Shown one piece after another: positions 51,747-62,871 of a DNA stretch of 64,000 bases; the first letter of the stretch is position 1, and each line of letters opens with the position of its first letter. Where the stretch lies: contig JAJGOT010000357.1 of NCBI GenBank assembly GCA_022457155.1, forward strand, positions 230,001 through 294,000. Direction: 5' to 3'. Below the pieces are notes generated by a model. The model was not told where the DNA came from and made no database searches. It saw only the letters and a list, made by a program, of their open reading frames with translations. The stretch comes from Cladopsammia gracilis (Eukaryota; Cnidaria; Anthozoa; Scleractinia; Dendrophylliidae). The position numbers were made by a program, and so were the translations under genes.

Positions 51747-54700
51747 TCATACCAATCCAAAGCCATAACAATCACTGAGTGCAGATAACAACATGGCCTC
51801 CATTTCTTGCTCACTGTTGATATGCACAGGCAGCTTTACTAGCAGGTCGCAAGTTGAGGCAGTGGGACGGCACTGGCACCCTGGTTGGCAACCATGAATA
51901 AACCCTAAGTTGAACTTCTTTCCATAGCCAAGGGGAGGAATGCCACTGCAACCAGTCAACCATTTAAGGAAAGCAGGAATGCTGAATCCAGTTCCTATAA
52001 CAAATTTTTTTTATCTCAATATGTATTAATCTCAATACATTTGTCTGGCCATCTCTCTATTCGTGTTTTTATATTCTTGACTGCCAACTGTCAGCAGACC
52101 ATATTTCTTGATCCAAAATCCTTAGATAAATAAAAAAACAAATGTATATATGAACCTCAACTTTTCCGAGTTGAAACATTCAAATGAAACTATCTTTTTT
52201 CCAGAAAGCATGGTTCCACATATTATTTAGGACACATATGGGCTGTTATGGTTTAAATAATTAACACCACAGAAGGATCAAATAGTAATACAGTGATGCA
52301 ACACAATCTATAAGTACAGTAAGTCAAACTGTGGCTAATAATTCGTTTGGTAATTCAATGTATTCAAATGTCCTTTGCGTTAATGTCACTTGCAGTAATA
52401 TAGGATGGTATGCCAAGGCTAACCTGTGCAAACAATCATTTTAAAGTACTTACCACCTGACTCATGATGCTCTGAGGCCTGTATGAAGTCACAAAAGTAC
52501 TTATATACATCAATCTCTGCCTCTTTGCAACGCTCAGAAAGACTAAATTGTACCACAAGCTGGTCAAGGAACTCTTCGGGTGTGATGTTTACAGTAAATC
52601 CAGGCACAAAGACTGATTTCCACAAAGCAGGATGTTCTCTGGAACTGGTCAGCACATTGCATGCACTCAAGCCTTCTTCTAATTGCATGATTTGAGGCAT
52701 GCACCCTTCAAGTAGAGTCTTTATACAAATTGATCTGCAATTCACAATTACAGTAATTGGTGAGGTGCCCAAGAAAATGTTGAATGGATCTACCTTTCAA
52801 TATAAAATTTTGTATTGTGTTTAGGTATCACTGACTGAAAAGCAAACTATGAAATAGATAGATTGAATAACACTGTGAATTGATGCATTTGATTTTTGCC
52901 ACAAGACTGGGACCAAGCTTTTGTGATCTTGCAGAACCAAACAAGGAAATGTGCGCCCTTATACAGGTTAAGATAATTTTATGACATAACAGTCATGTCT
53001 GTCATTCCCTTTTTGACTAAGGTTTTGTTGTTCCTAGAGTGATGATCCATCAGGATTACTCACTGAACAATACTGCAGGAAGATGAGATGGTTTCCCTCT
53101 GTGGAACACCTTTATAACCAATCTCTTGGAGTATGTCTAGCCCTTCATCAGACATCAAGACTTCCCTGAGTATTTCATGACTTGGTGCCTCCTGCATCTA
53201 TAAAGTAGACATGCTATACTTTAAACCAGATTATCACTTCGTGATCATTCTGGACTCTCTGGAATGGATTGCACCAAGTAGCAAACATGGATACAAAGAT
53301 AAAGTTTGTTTAAATAACAGCAAACAGGTGTTTGATGCCTTAAATCAAAACAGCCAGTGATGATTCACTTAAATAGAAGTATGGTAAAAGTTGCATACTG
53401 TATTCTTTCCTCACCAACACCCTTAGTGAAACTCTAAAGATAGCCTGTACTTCTAGGCTCTTTGCAGAACCCTGTCAATCATTTAGCAAACAATGCTGCC
53501 ATCCAGCAACGTTTTTCACACAATTTTGGTCTCAAAATTGCAATCTTTAATACTAATTTTGACCTGCTCTTTTGATATCTGGCACCCATTTAGTACTAGA
53601 CAGGGTACTGCAAAGAGCCTATTATCAATGAATAATCATTACAAGGGTGCAATTATTATTCTATACATTTCCATGTACATCTTAACTACCTTGACAGCAA
53701 CTTCCCTGTAGGGAGTACTAAGCATCTTAGGACAAAGAGGCTGTTTTACCAAATATTCAAAAACACAAGAATCCAGGAAATTAGGTGCTGGTCCTCCTTG
53801 TAGAATAGACATAACCATTAGTTCTCCAGCCATCTTAAAGTCACCATCCAGTAATGTAACAGTTGAGGCCACAGGCTTCCCTGACACAAATAACTTCCTC
53901 TCAGTATGTGCCAGCATTTCTGATGACAGAATTGTAATGACAAATAAGTTCCAATTTTACTACATTTAAGAAAAAAGGGCCTCGAGGTATACAGGGGGTC
54001 TAAGTTTGATTTACTATTTACTAGCTCGTTGCCTCCCTCTGTTGAGCGGAGGGTGCCAAATTTGTGATCAAAGCATCTCTAGCCTAAAAACATTCTTGAT
54101 TATCCTCCTCTCCACCCTACTTAGTTATGCTTGTGCCCCCTGACCCAGGGCACCCAGCAGCTGTTGTGCCTCATGCAATTATCCAGACTGTCCCTCTCCT
54201 CCCCCCTAAAATTAATCCACACTGCCATCGTCATGTTAGCCATCAAGCAAAAGGCTACCATACCTTTTCATGAATCAGGCCATAAATAATTGAATGGATC
54301 CACAGAAGAAAACAAAAACACTCCACTGTACACAAATACAGAGATTCAAAACAAAGGATGTTGGTTCGTGGATAATGCAAGCACTTTTAGTTACCTGAAA
54401 AAAATTCCCTTCTGGGTCCACCCTCATCAACTGCTGGTTCTCCCAGAAACACCACTCGTATCTTATCCCGTGGAGTAATATTGAACTTCTTTCTGGCCTG
54501 TTTGAAATCCAACCATATATGCCTCCTGCGAATGCTCACACGGACTTCCTTTTCAGACAAATGTTGCTGTCGCAATTCTTCAAGGATGGAATGCAAGTTG
54601 TCTGGACTGTTGATACTTGCAGTTCCTATAGAGGTGTTGTCAGTGAATGTTTCTTCAGCTGTGGGAGGTGGATTTTTAGGCACTTCTGTTGAACTTGGAG

Positions 54701-55577
54701 TGGCCTCATCTTCCACCTCTCCAATCCACATATCAACACAAGAATCCGCATGGTCAGCAATTGTAGCCAACGGAAAGTACTGACAGCATACAGGGCACTC
54801 AACTTGTTTGAGGTTGGATTCCTCTCGTGTAACATGTGCATATTCGCCATCTTTGACGATGTTGACCTCTTCACCTTCATTTTTGGACGTTTGAGGTGTT
54901 TTAGCCAGTAAAGTAGGCACTAATAACTCCTTACCCGATCCGCTGGATTCATCATCAGAAGACAGTTCTTGGGCACACATTTCACTCAATTCATCCAATG
55001 TGGCATCGGTAATATCAGACTTTGGGGCGATATACAATGTCACTCGGCTGAAGCTCTTTCCAATTTCGTCCTTGTATTTACTGAGCACAAAGAGGTCACT
55101 GGAGCCTGGCAAGGTTTCTACTTCTGTACCGTCTGGGTAAAGAAGGGCATAATTTATACCTCTAAGCATGTTTCTGTCGTGGTTCGCATGCTTTTCCACA
55201 GCTCTTTCTAGTATCACCTCTCGTGTCGCTTCTGGAGAAACACTTAACGGCAAATTGCGTCCCCTGCAGGATTTTAAGGTGCCATTAACATACCTCATCA
55301 CGCCAATATTAACAGTGACATCTTTCTGTTCTTTCTTGGCATACTTCTTAACCTTGAAGTGTTCCTTTCGGCTATCCGCCTTTCGTTTCATAAATTGTTG
55401 GAAGCTTACAGTGTTAGTGGGGGTCTTCTTTGACTGTTGACCATGGCCAGCACTTGTCCCTGCAGAGCCGGTTCCTTCTTTAGAGGATGCTAGAACACCA
55501 GACTGCAAGCAATTCCCACATACACAGCAATATTTGGCGTCGTTTGTGGCTTGTTTGCCACAGCGGCTGCAAAACAT
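51747..55577 (-). CDS. HECT-type E3 ubiquitin ligase, five exons, transposon-borne
   Basis: Exons on the minus strand: 54395-55577, 53690-53919, 53064-53197, 52454-52734 and 51747-51994. All have GT-AG borders. The sum is 2076 bp, or 691 residues plus stop, with no damage. An N-terminal zinc ribbon (C3, C6, C17/18, C20, C23), a UBZ-like finger (CPVC ... HADSC, about residues 265-285) and a HECT domain in the last 330 residues (AVDEGGPRREFF; MSILQGGPAP; catalytic Cys in ASTCDLLVKLP) are visible. The start at 55577 is chosen because it begins the zinc ribbon; the frame is open to 55667. It resembles G2E3-like ligases. The likely role is ubiquitination of a host or transposase target, but this is unknown. 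Confidence 0.92.
53456..53619. mobile_element. Mariner-type MITE with TA duplication
   Basis: GGCTCTTTGCAG(A)ACCCTGTC and its inverse (one mismatch) bound 164 bp in a HECT-gene intron. TA flanks both ends (53454-53455 and 53620-53621), as for Tc1/mariner elements. Confidence 0.75.
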
Positions 55578-55667
55578 GGCGTCGAAATCGGCGTCCAGTC
55601 GAGGGATTTCGAGGCGGGAAAAAAGAGAAAGACTGGGTTCAAGATCCGGGGATCCGGCTTGCAGCAC
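55578..55667 (-). promoter_or_regulatory. Leader of the HECT gene
   Basis: Between the right array and the chosen ATG the frame is open (alternative ATG at 55667), so a 30-residue longer product is possible. The sequence has no recognised motif beyond the adjoining array. Confidence 0.4.
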
Positions 55668-55964
55668 GCCTTTTTATTTACAGCAACTTTTTTGTTTGCA
55701 GCAACGTTTTTATTTGCAGCAACGTTTTTATTTGCAGCAACGTTTTTATTTGCAGCAACTTTTTTTATTTGCAGCAACGTTTTTTATTTGCAGCAACTTT
55801 TTTATTTGCAGCAAACTTTTTATTTGCAGCAACTTTTTTATTTGCAGCAACTTTTTTGTTTGCAGCAACGTTTTTATTTGCAGCAACTTTTTTATTTGCA
55901 GCAACGTGTTTTACAATTATATGGTGAAGTGCTTTTTTATGTCTTGACCCTTGTGGGCCACCGT

Positions 55965-56041
55965 ACGTTTTCATTTTTTTATTTTTATTAGCCGGAAAAT
56001 AAAAACAAAAAAAAAAAAAATGAGCATGGCCCATGAGTGCC

Positions 56042-56083
<42 letters not shown>

Positions 56084-56465
56084 CGGCCCAGGCGTGCCAT
56101 AGCCCATGATGCATTGTGGTTGACTGAGTACTTCAACATGGCGGCGGCATGTTTCGTGGTTGACTTTTTGTTCAAAATCTGAGAATAAGCCCACGTTTTC
56201 TCATAGTTTAATATGTCTTCGAAGAGAAAAAAGGAGTGGCTTGAATTTGAGAGAAAGAATGCGAAAAAAAGAACAGGGAAAAGAGATGATGCCGCCGTAC
56301 CAAGTGACTTCATAACAGTGCAAAGGTTGTCATCCAATGTTGAGGGCAAGTGTCAGAAATATTCGAGCATAGGGCCGCTCACTATGGTTCCACTGGGAAA
56401 AGAAGCAACGTTAGTTTTTTTTGTTTTTATTTTCCGGCTAATAAAAATAAAAAGATGAAAACACA
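55965..56465. mobile_element. Nested element carrying an exon
   Basis: GTTTTCATTTTTTTATTTTTATTAGCCGG (from about 55968) and its near-complement CCGGCTAATAAAAATAAAAAGATGAAAAC (to about 56463) flank about 430 bp. This lies exactly where the left repeat is uninterrupted (TTATTGTGTTTTTACGGTGG). Inside are two more GGCCCA..(A/G)(C/T)GTGCCA words (about 56028 and 56083) with long A-runs, and a 5'-UTR-like exon region. It is probably a non-autonomous relative inserted in the right repeat. Confidence 0.75.
56213..56411 (+). CDS. Orphan first exon inside the nested element
   Basis: ATG at 56213 opens a 66-codon stretch (MSSKRKKEWLEFERKN ..., basic) ending at a plausible donor (CAAC|GTTAGT at 56411). 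A short upstream reading frame begins at 56138 (ATGGCGGCGGC). Beyond the donor the element's terminal repeat begins, so no further exon is attached. It looks like the start of a captured or ancestral gene of this transposon family. It does not match the start of the HECT gene in this element. Confidence 0.5.
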
Positions 56466-56967
56466 ATAAATTAATTAAAAAATGAAAAAAATTAATTCAA
56501 AAATAAAAAAAAATTAAAAAAAAATAAATTTAAAATAAAAAAAAATTAAAAATAGAATTAAAAAAACAGATAAAAAAATAAAAATAAATTAATTTAAAAA
56601 TAAAAATGAAATAAAATTTTAAAAAAATCAATAAAATTTATTAAAAAAAATAAAAAATTAAAAAACAAATCCAAGAATATATGATCAATTTATGGCTTTT
56701 CCCTATGGCACTAATGGGCCACCATACTCTACTATACGCTCAGGTAAACGTCCGATGCAAAACCCTTCAAATCGCTAAAATTCGCCGTTTTCAGCTACAA
56801 GAATGACACCACACAACATTTCAGGTAAAAATACGTTTAGTTTGATCTTGTATGTAAATATTCATCGCAGTATATTACGATAAGTGAACCTTTTCGATAT
56901 TCCCATACATTTCCTCTAACTTTAAAAATACGAACAACGGTCACACAGTTTGTGTGGGCTCCCTGTG

Positions 56968-57187
56968 GTACGGCCAACTTCGATTTGCTATTCAGGCTAT
57001 CTATTCGTCCTATTCACACAGGAGTCCAAAACTTTCGTCAATTTTCGATGTTATTCTTCAATTTTGTTGATCCACAATATTAAATGTTCGTTTAGCTGTA
57101 CGAAGTGAAGAATAACATCGAAAATTGTCGACGTTTTCGACTCCCGTACGAATAGCAAATCGCCGTACAAATAGCCACTGCGTAAAA
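56968..57187. other. Host flank of the 10.5-kb element
   Basis: Contains a small inverted pair, TCGATGTTATTCTTC (about 57045) and GAAGAATAACATCGA (about 57107), around TTTAGCTGTACG. No gene. Confidence 0.5.
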
Positions 57188-57544
57188 TGGAGTCTGGGTT
57201 TTGGTCGAGGGTCGAGTGTCGAGGGTAACATGTCGAGGGTCGAGGGTAACATGTCGAGGGTCGAGGGTAACATGTCGAGGGTCGAGGGTACAAAGTCGAG
57301 GGTCGAGGGTAACATGTCGAGGGTCGAGGGTACAAAGTCGAGGGTCGTAAAATCTTTTTTTTTTTTCCGGTTTCTTTTTTCCCATCTCGCAATCTTCATG
57401 TCTGTAAGACGTAGGTAGCGTAGCTCGCGCGATATAAATTTCGAAGGAAATAAAGGGTGTTGACAGGCCTAGCACAAATCCTACTAGTGCGTGGTGTGGT
57501 TGTTGAGACCTTTGTTCACTCGGTTTTTTTTGCTGGTTTGTTTT

Positions 57545-57838
57545 TTACAGTTTAGCCCTGACCAGTGAATCTTTTAAAGATCTACCCCTCGTGTATGAAA
57601 TAAGGGGAGGCTCTTTATAGATTTGTCTTAGCAAAGGTTGTGATTCTATTAAATGCCATTTGTCCATGAGGATTTGTTTTAAGTTAGGCACACATGGGTT
57701 GTATTGTGTTACAAAGGGTAATATTTCCTTGCGCGCTTTTGTTTTTTCTTTGCGAGCTGTCTTTCTGTCAGAGAATTTTATTTTTGAGAGCACTTTCTCG
57801 ATGAAGTTGTTTGGGTAGCCTCTTACCCGGAGGTTTGC
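57545..57838 (-). pseudogene. Penelope-like reverse transcriptase, C-terminal fragment
   Basis: From 57838 downward: LRVRGYPNNFIEKVL, then FVTQYNPCVPNLKQIL, then a PPLISYTRGRSLKDSLVRAKL end. These match the region at the end of the reverse-transcriptase domain of Penelope-like elements before the GIY-YIG nuclease, which is missing. The RT palm is also missing. Confidence 0.8.
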
Positions 57839-57852
57839 AAGAATTCATGATT

Positions 57853-58272
57853 TCACTGCAGTGGAATTATAGACTACGGCTTTTTGAGAGTCGGATCTAA
57901 GACGCCCATATCCGTGATGCCGGAAACACTGTCTCTCAAGTCTTGCACGCCGCAGACTTTAGACATTTAATCACGGCCTGAGAAATTTAACGATCCTAGC
58001 ACTTTCAAAGCGATAACAAACTTTAGTCGATAAGTATTTATCTTGCAACAAAAGTGAACCAAAGAAACCACAATGTATGCCAATAGAGCTAGCACCGAAT
58101 AACGGCATAAAGAAATAAAATAATTCTAACGGCTCTGGACAGCATGAATCCTCCTATCAATCTGAGAGATAATCCGCCGAGATCAAAAGGTTTATATCAT
58201 CGAAGAGAACAAGTTCCTAACTGTGATCTAAAGGCGCGATCCTCTCTGAAGTCTTACTGGGAAAGCTTTTCT
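57853..58272 (+). repeat. Dispersed repeat, copy B (uninterrupted)
   Basis: Same repeat as 26860-27205 plus 28251-28335, without the Harbinger insertion, so it shows the empty site. Differences are scattered, consistent with an old family. Confidence 0.82.
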
Positions 58273-58664
58273 TTTTAAAATACCTTCTGTAAAACGTACT
58301 ACTGTCGGATGTTTACCCAATCTCATTTATTTTAATATTTATTTACTTTTCGCATACAAGGCACTCGTTATTCCGTGATTTGAATCTGTCAACACTTTTC
58401 AAGCTTGAAACAAAGCATCTTTCACTCACCGGCAGGCTGCACGCAGATCGAAATTTTATATATCGGGCGAGCTACGCTACATACGTCTTATAGACATGAA
58501 GATTGCGATTATGAGAAAAAATTGGGAAAAAACCGGGAAAGATTTTACGACCCTCGACTTTGTACCCTCGACCCTCGACATGTTACCCTCGACCCTCGAC
58601 TTTGTACCCTCGACCCTCGACATGTTACCCTCGACACTCGACCCTCGACCAAAACCCAGACTCC

Positions 58665-61600
58665 GTAAAATGGATAGTGAATGCTGTGGCAAATAGGATA
58701 TATTCAATTGATACTGTCGGCAGCGTGAGACACTCATGGTGTTGAATTGCCAAAACAAACAAAAAATGTATTTTGGCTAAATGAGAAATGCACGCACACA
58801 AAAACAAATCTACTTGAATTCGTAAATGGATCATCTTGTAGTTAAAAACTTAAATTGTACCGGCTAGGCTGTTTTACCCAGCTCTTACAAAAAGCTTTGA
58901 CTTGAAATAAGTTACCTTCAAAAGCGATTATTATTCATCGATATTTTGTCAGCATACCTTTGTCTTAATTTGAGTTTACTTTAAAACAAGAAGACAGTAT
59001 AGTGCCTTTCAGATAAGCTGTAATTTGTAGGAGTCTTGTAAGCTCTCGTCGACCTTGTGTCAAGAGTCACGGGTAACCTGATCGTAAGTTCCCGAGTTAT
59101 TTCCTGTGGATATTCACACAACACCGAGACGGCCGAGAACAAAGCGCTTTCAGACCTTTCAGATTCGCATAACGAAAGCGTCCTTGATATTTCATGCCGA
59201 CAGAGCTCATAAAAATAACACCGACCTGATTCGCATAATGAAAGTGTTTAATTCAAAGAAGAATATTCTTAATATTTCCACGGCCGTTACAAAAAGCACT
59301 TTGATTACAAAAACAATGTCCTCGTTATTTCGTGTCGAAAGAACTCAAAACTTCTATATCTTTTGTTTACACTACACAGCTGTCACCGTGATTTATAATG
59401 CCGCGGAGAACTCTGGTAAAAAGTGTGGTTAAATGCAATGCATTCTGGTAAAAAGTGATCAATTCGTCCCACCTTTTTGCTGCCCGCACAGGGCAGCCAT
59501 CCTAATTCTGTTCTGATACTCGACCTTGCAATTACGTACTGATGGAAAGATGGAAAGATGTTTGTTAGCAGTACCCAGTCCCCTCCGCGTGAATGTAATT
59601 CGAAGAGGGTGGTATTTCTATTTTCGATGTACCCGTCCGGCTGCGTGAATGTAAGCACGATGTTGTGCTGAATTACCGAGTAATGGAAAGAAAAAGTCCT
59701 TTAAGAAGATTTTTATGCCTTTAAAGAGGTGGTAAGAGAGCTGGCAGCGATTGCAGAATACCTGGCCTACATGCAACGGCATAAATCTACTGCTACCGAA
59801 GTGGTTGACTGTGAATTTAGGCAAGTACTACAATGAACTGCTACCGCAGTCCGTGGTCCCGAAGTGTTTGACTGTGAATGTAGGTTCGTTGAGAATGTAT
59901 GTTTTTAAAACGATGAATGCTCACCGTTTTATATTTTTCGCTTGACACGCTTACAGGACGAGAAATACACACAATGCTTTTGTTTCGTTGTGGAGGTCAG
60001 TTACAGTTGTTATGTAAATAATGGACTGCGGACCGCGGTAGCAGTCTTGATTTATGCCGCTGAAAATGGGCCGGGTATTCTGAAATTGAACAATTTCCTC
60101 GATGCGATAACTTATAACGTGTTTTGTTTTTTAGAGCAATCTAATAGATATTTGAATAAAACTTTAAACTGAGAGAATTTGCTGTCCTTTTTCCTGTGTT
60201 TGTTATTCGCAGCTCTAATTTCCCTCGCATTGCAAAATCCAAAATGTCTGCGTAATTTTTCATATTTTGACTTTCAAGTTAGTTTTTCAGGCTATTTTTC
60301 ATACGCAACTGATATTCGAAAATCGTTCACACTAATTATTCTACACTGGAGAGATCAAGTCTCTGTTCGCCCTTATACTTGTGCGCATTGCCAGGTTTAT
60401 TCCCGGGTTTATTATCGTTCCTCGATTCGCGTTGATTTGTTTTATAAAAACTGAGAAATCGCGCAGGAGTGAATGGGTTAATTAAGGCTTCCAAATGTGG
60501 CAGCACTTCACTTCCGATATGGAACCACTAGTATATCTCTCTTAAATCCTGATTATGTTGCTACTCGCTCGCTGCGCTCGCTCCGCAGCAATAAAATACC
60601 GACAGCCTGTAAGCTAGTTATAAATAAGTGTAAAGCGAAAACATTGAATTTAAAAAGTCTTTGAAGACTGTTACAGTTCGTTGCGGATATAGAAATTAGA
60701 GCATGACGCGCTCTGATATGATCTATAAATCATTGATCTCAGTGCCGATCTTGCATGCATTTCTCACTTGACAAGCACAACTCTTTGAATATCGTAAGAA
60801 GTTGATTACATCACAGCCACGAAACATAACTGACGAGAGAGCGCGAATTCCCCTAGAGGCCGGGAGCGATGAGAGGCGGCTGTATTCGCAGGCTAATGCG
60901 AGTGTTGCAGCCACCTCATTATTACACACGAAGGAATGATTGCGACATACGACATTGATCATCTTTTCAAACGCTGCTCATGAGCTTTACGTTTAAAAAT
61001 CTTACAATTTAGAATCTATAAACATACCTGTATCTTCCGGAGATGTTTTAAGAAGAAAAGATGTAAAGCGATTTAGTGTACGTTGGCAGATTTGTGTGAG
61101 GTTTTTACACCGAAGATGCGCTGTAGATTTGCAGGTCTGAAACAGACGCGGACGGGAATTCTTTTAAAAGGTGCGGCTGGATGGATGACGTTGTCCGTCT
61201 GGAAATATCACGCGATACGTTTTTATGAATCAACAATGACAGCAATCAATCAATCAATATATAAGGGACGGAGACCTTTTTGCAATTAGGGCTATTTTTA
61301 GTTAGCCCATTATAGGGAGTACCCCCTCCCCCCCCCCTCCCCCACTCCGGGACACAACCCGCACGAAAAGACCGAAAGGCGCCAAAATTGTGGCGCTGTG
61401 TCGCTTGAGTTGAATGAATGAAAATAGCGAAGGAGTAAATGAGAGTATAAAAGTTAAAAAGTCTTTCCTGAGCTGCGATTTTCCGATTTTCGGCTAAATC
61501 TCGCAGGCTCTCTGGAGGGATATAGGGCGAAAAAAAGGCGAACGGAGAGGGGGTTAGTGCTTGTTCCCCTCTCCCTAGTTTTAATATTTACGTAAACTAA

Positions 61601-62222
61601 TACCCGTTTCTTTCCCCCATGGCACTGACATGTATCAGTTTAGGTAAATAAAGATGCTCTTTGGCCAAATGCCACAATTGTTTGTGGCGTGACCGTTGTG
61701 CAATTTTTCCTTTTAGCTCTTTCTAGAATGATTAGCTACATATAGGAGATAGGTGAAGTGCCGCGGGGGCATTCGACTTTCATTATGTTTCAGCTACGGC
61801 GCACTGACGAAGGCCAACAAGCCTGATACAGCTGTCTGCGTCTGCTTTCTAGTATTGAGCGCTGATCACGTCAGGTCTGGCCAACCGTAGTGCCTTTTCT
61901 AATAGAATGCCTTTTTTTACATTGTTTGATCGGTCCTGAGTACTGATCCAATGCTACGCAATAGATCGTTCACGGTATTTGCAGTTTTCGTTGATTTGTC
62001 TTTTATGGTCCGTATAGAGAGGTTTGACTGATGTACATCTAGCCAAATTGGCTATTCCTGTTTTTAATAGCCTTTTAATATCGTATTCCCAAATTAAGAC
62101 TTCACCACTGAGTGCCTTTTGTTTGGCATAGTGCGATAGCTGAACATCACCATGCACCGAGTTTATTTATTTATTTTTACTTTAATCAACATTTATACAG
62201 GGACATCTATTTAGCTGGGCAA
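58665..62222. other. Host sequence, no recognisable gene
   Basis: Several frames of 60-108 codons without domains. Around 59780-59890 two similar segments (CTGCTACCG...GTTTGACTGTGAAT) repeat imperfectly. C-runs lie at 61322-61345. GACGAAGGCCAACAAGCCTGA (61808) recalls terminal hairpins of some retroelements but was not assigned. Confidence 0.5.
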
Positions 62223-62403
62223 GTTTAAGTATAGCCTGCGTAGCAGGCGCATGAAAAGAATATGGGCGCGCGGCGAAAGGGGCGCGCGAGCGAGACACGC
62301 GAGGAGGAAAGGAGCGTGTCTCCCTCGCGCGCCCCTTTCGCCGCGCGCCCGTATGACCCGTATTCTTTTCATGCTACGCAGGCTAGTTTAAGTGGAGCCC
62401 TGT
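62223..62403. mobile_element. hAT-type MITE with 8-bp target duplication
   Basis: GTTTAAGT (62223-62230) and GTTTAAGT (62396-62403) flank an inverted pair of about 70-bp arms, ATAGCCTGCGTAGC...GGGCGCGCGGCG and its inverse, around a GACACGCGAGGAGG centre (62231-62395). Eight-base duplications are typical of hAT elements. The arms are very GC-rich compared with the surroundings and would form a stable hairpin. Confidence 0.93.
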
Positions 62404-62871
62404 TAAAATACTAAATTACAATGGTATGTAAAAATCTATTACAAACGTATACACTTGCACTAACTGACTATACAAACATAGAAATAGGAATTATTAAAGT
62501 AGAAAATGCAGAAAAGTAGCGATTAATCGGAATAGCGCTTAAAATGACGCTTGCATTCTATTTTATGTTGTTTTATGGCCGCGTTTTTGTTGAATCCCGG
62601 AAATCCGAAAATGTAAAGTCCATAAATTCGAAAAAAAAGCTACAAATAGCAAGGACAAGTTTAGTTATCATCTTTCTACGAGCATTCGCTCTCAATTCAG
62701 TTGCTTATATTGTTTCGCAAATCTACAAAACCCTTCAACTGAAGCAAATAATTTAAAACAAACAAACAAACATATCCGAGGTTTTCAGTATAAGTATAAA
62801 TAAAATATGTCGATATCTGGTGAGTTTTAATTTGCTGAACTTGTTTTATCTCTCCTTTTATACATAAGCGA

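Larger units (their letters stand above)
46414..56967. mobile_element. 10.5-kb DNA transposon with DDE integrase and HECT ligase genes
   Basis: Terminal inverted repeats begin with CACAGGG(A/G)GCCCACACAAACTGTG at 46414 and end with the complement at 56967. The outer 245 bp match at about 98 percent. Further blocks are also shared: GGTGGCCCATTAGTGCCATA, a 200-bp A/T-only tract, GGTGGCCCACAAGGGTCAAG and a GCTGCAAATAAAA array. Two genes converge from the inner edges of the repeats: a two-exon integrase-type transposase (plus) and a five-exon HECT E3 ligase (minus). Both read through without damage. No clear target duplication was found. Similar ligase and integrase-core genes are numerous in aquatic animal genomes, which fits a mobile origin. 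The superfamily was not determined. Confidence 0.88.
55668..56967 (-). repeat. Right terminal inverted repeat with array and nested insert
   Basis: Read from the inside: array of GCAGCAAC/TTTTTATTT units (55675-55905), ACGTGTTTTACAATTATATGG junction, GACCCTTGTGGGCCACC (about 55948-55964), nested insert (55965-56465), A/T-only tract (56466-56680), GGCACTAATGGGCCACC (about 56707), terminal block 56729-56967. It lacks the palindrome present in the left copy. Confidence 0.9.
57188..58664. repeat. Inverted pair carrying TCGAGGG minisatellites
   Basis: Arms 57188-57446 and 58449-58664 are inverted. Each contains a 21-bp tandem unit (GTCGAGGGTCGAGGGTAACAT and a GTACAAA variant), about seven units at left and four at right, and a GTAGCGTAGCTCGCGCGATATA/inverse block at the inner edge. 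Between the arms lie a Penelope fragment and dispersed repeat copy B. It is either a large foldback element or a palindromic element later invaded by others. Confidence 0.85.

Noticed and set aside
57051..57475. Proline/threonine-rich frames of about 113-127 codons
   Set aside because: They translate the 21-bp TCGAGGG minisatellite (products such as TLDPRHV and YPRPSTC), mirrored at 58405-58758.
61322..61345. C-rich run as a functional G-quadruplex
   Set aside because: Several poly-C/G runs exist (43267, 50743, 51336, 63187), all isolated homopolymers between repeats. No sign of selection or position next to a gene.
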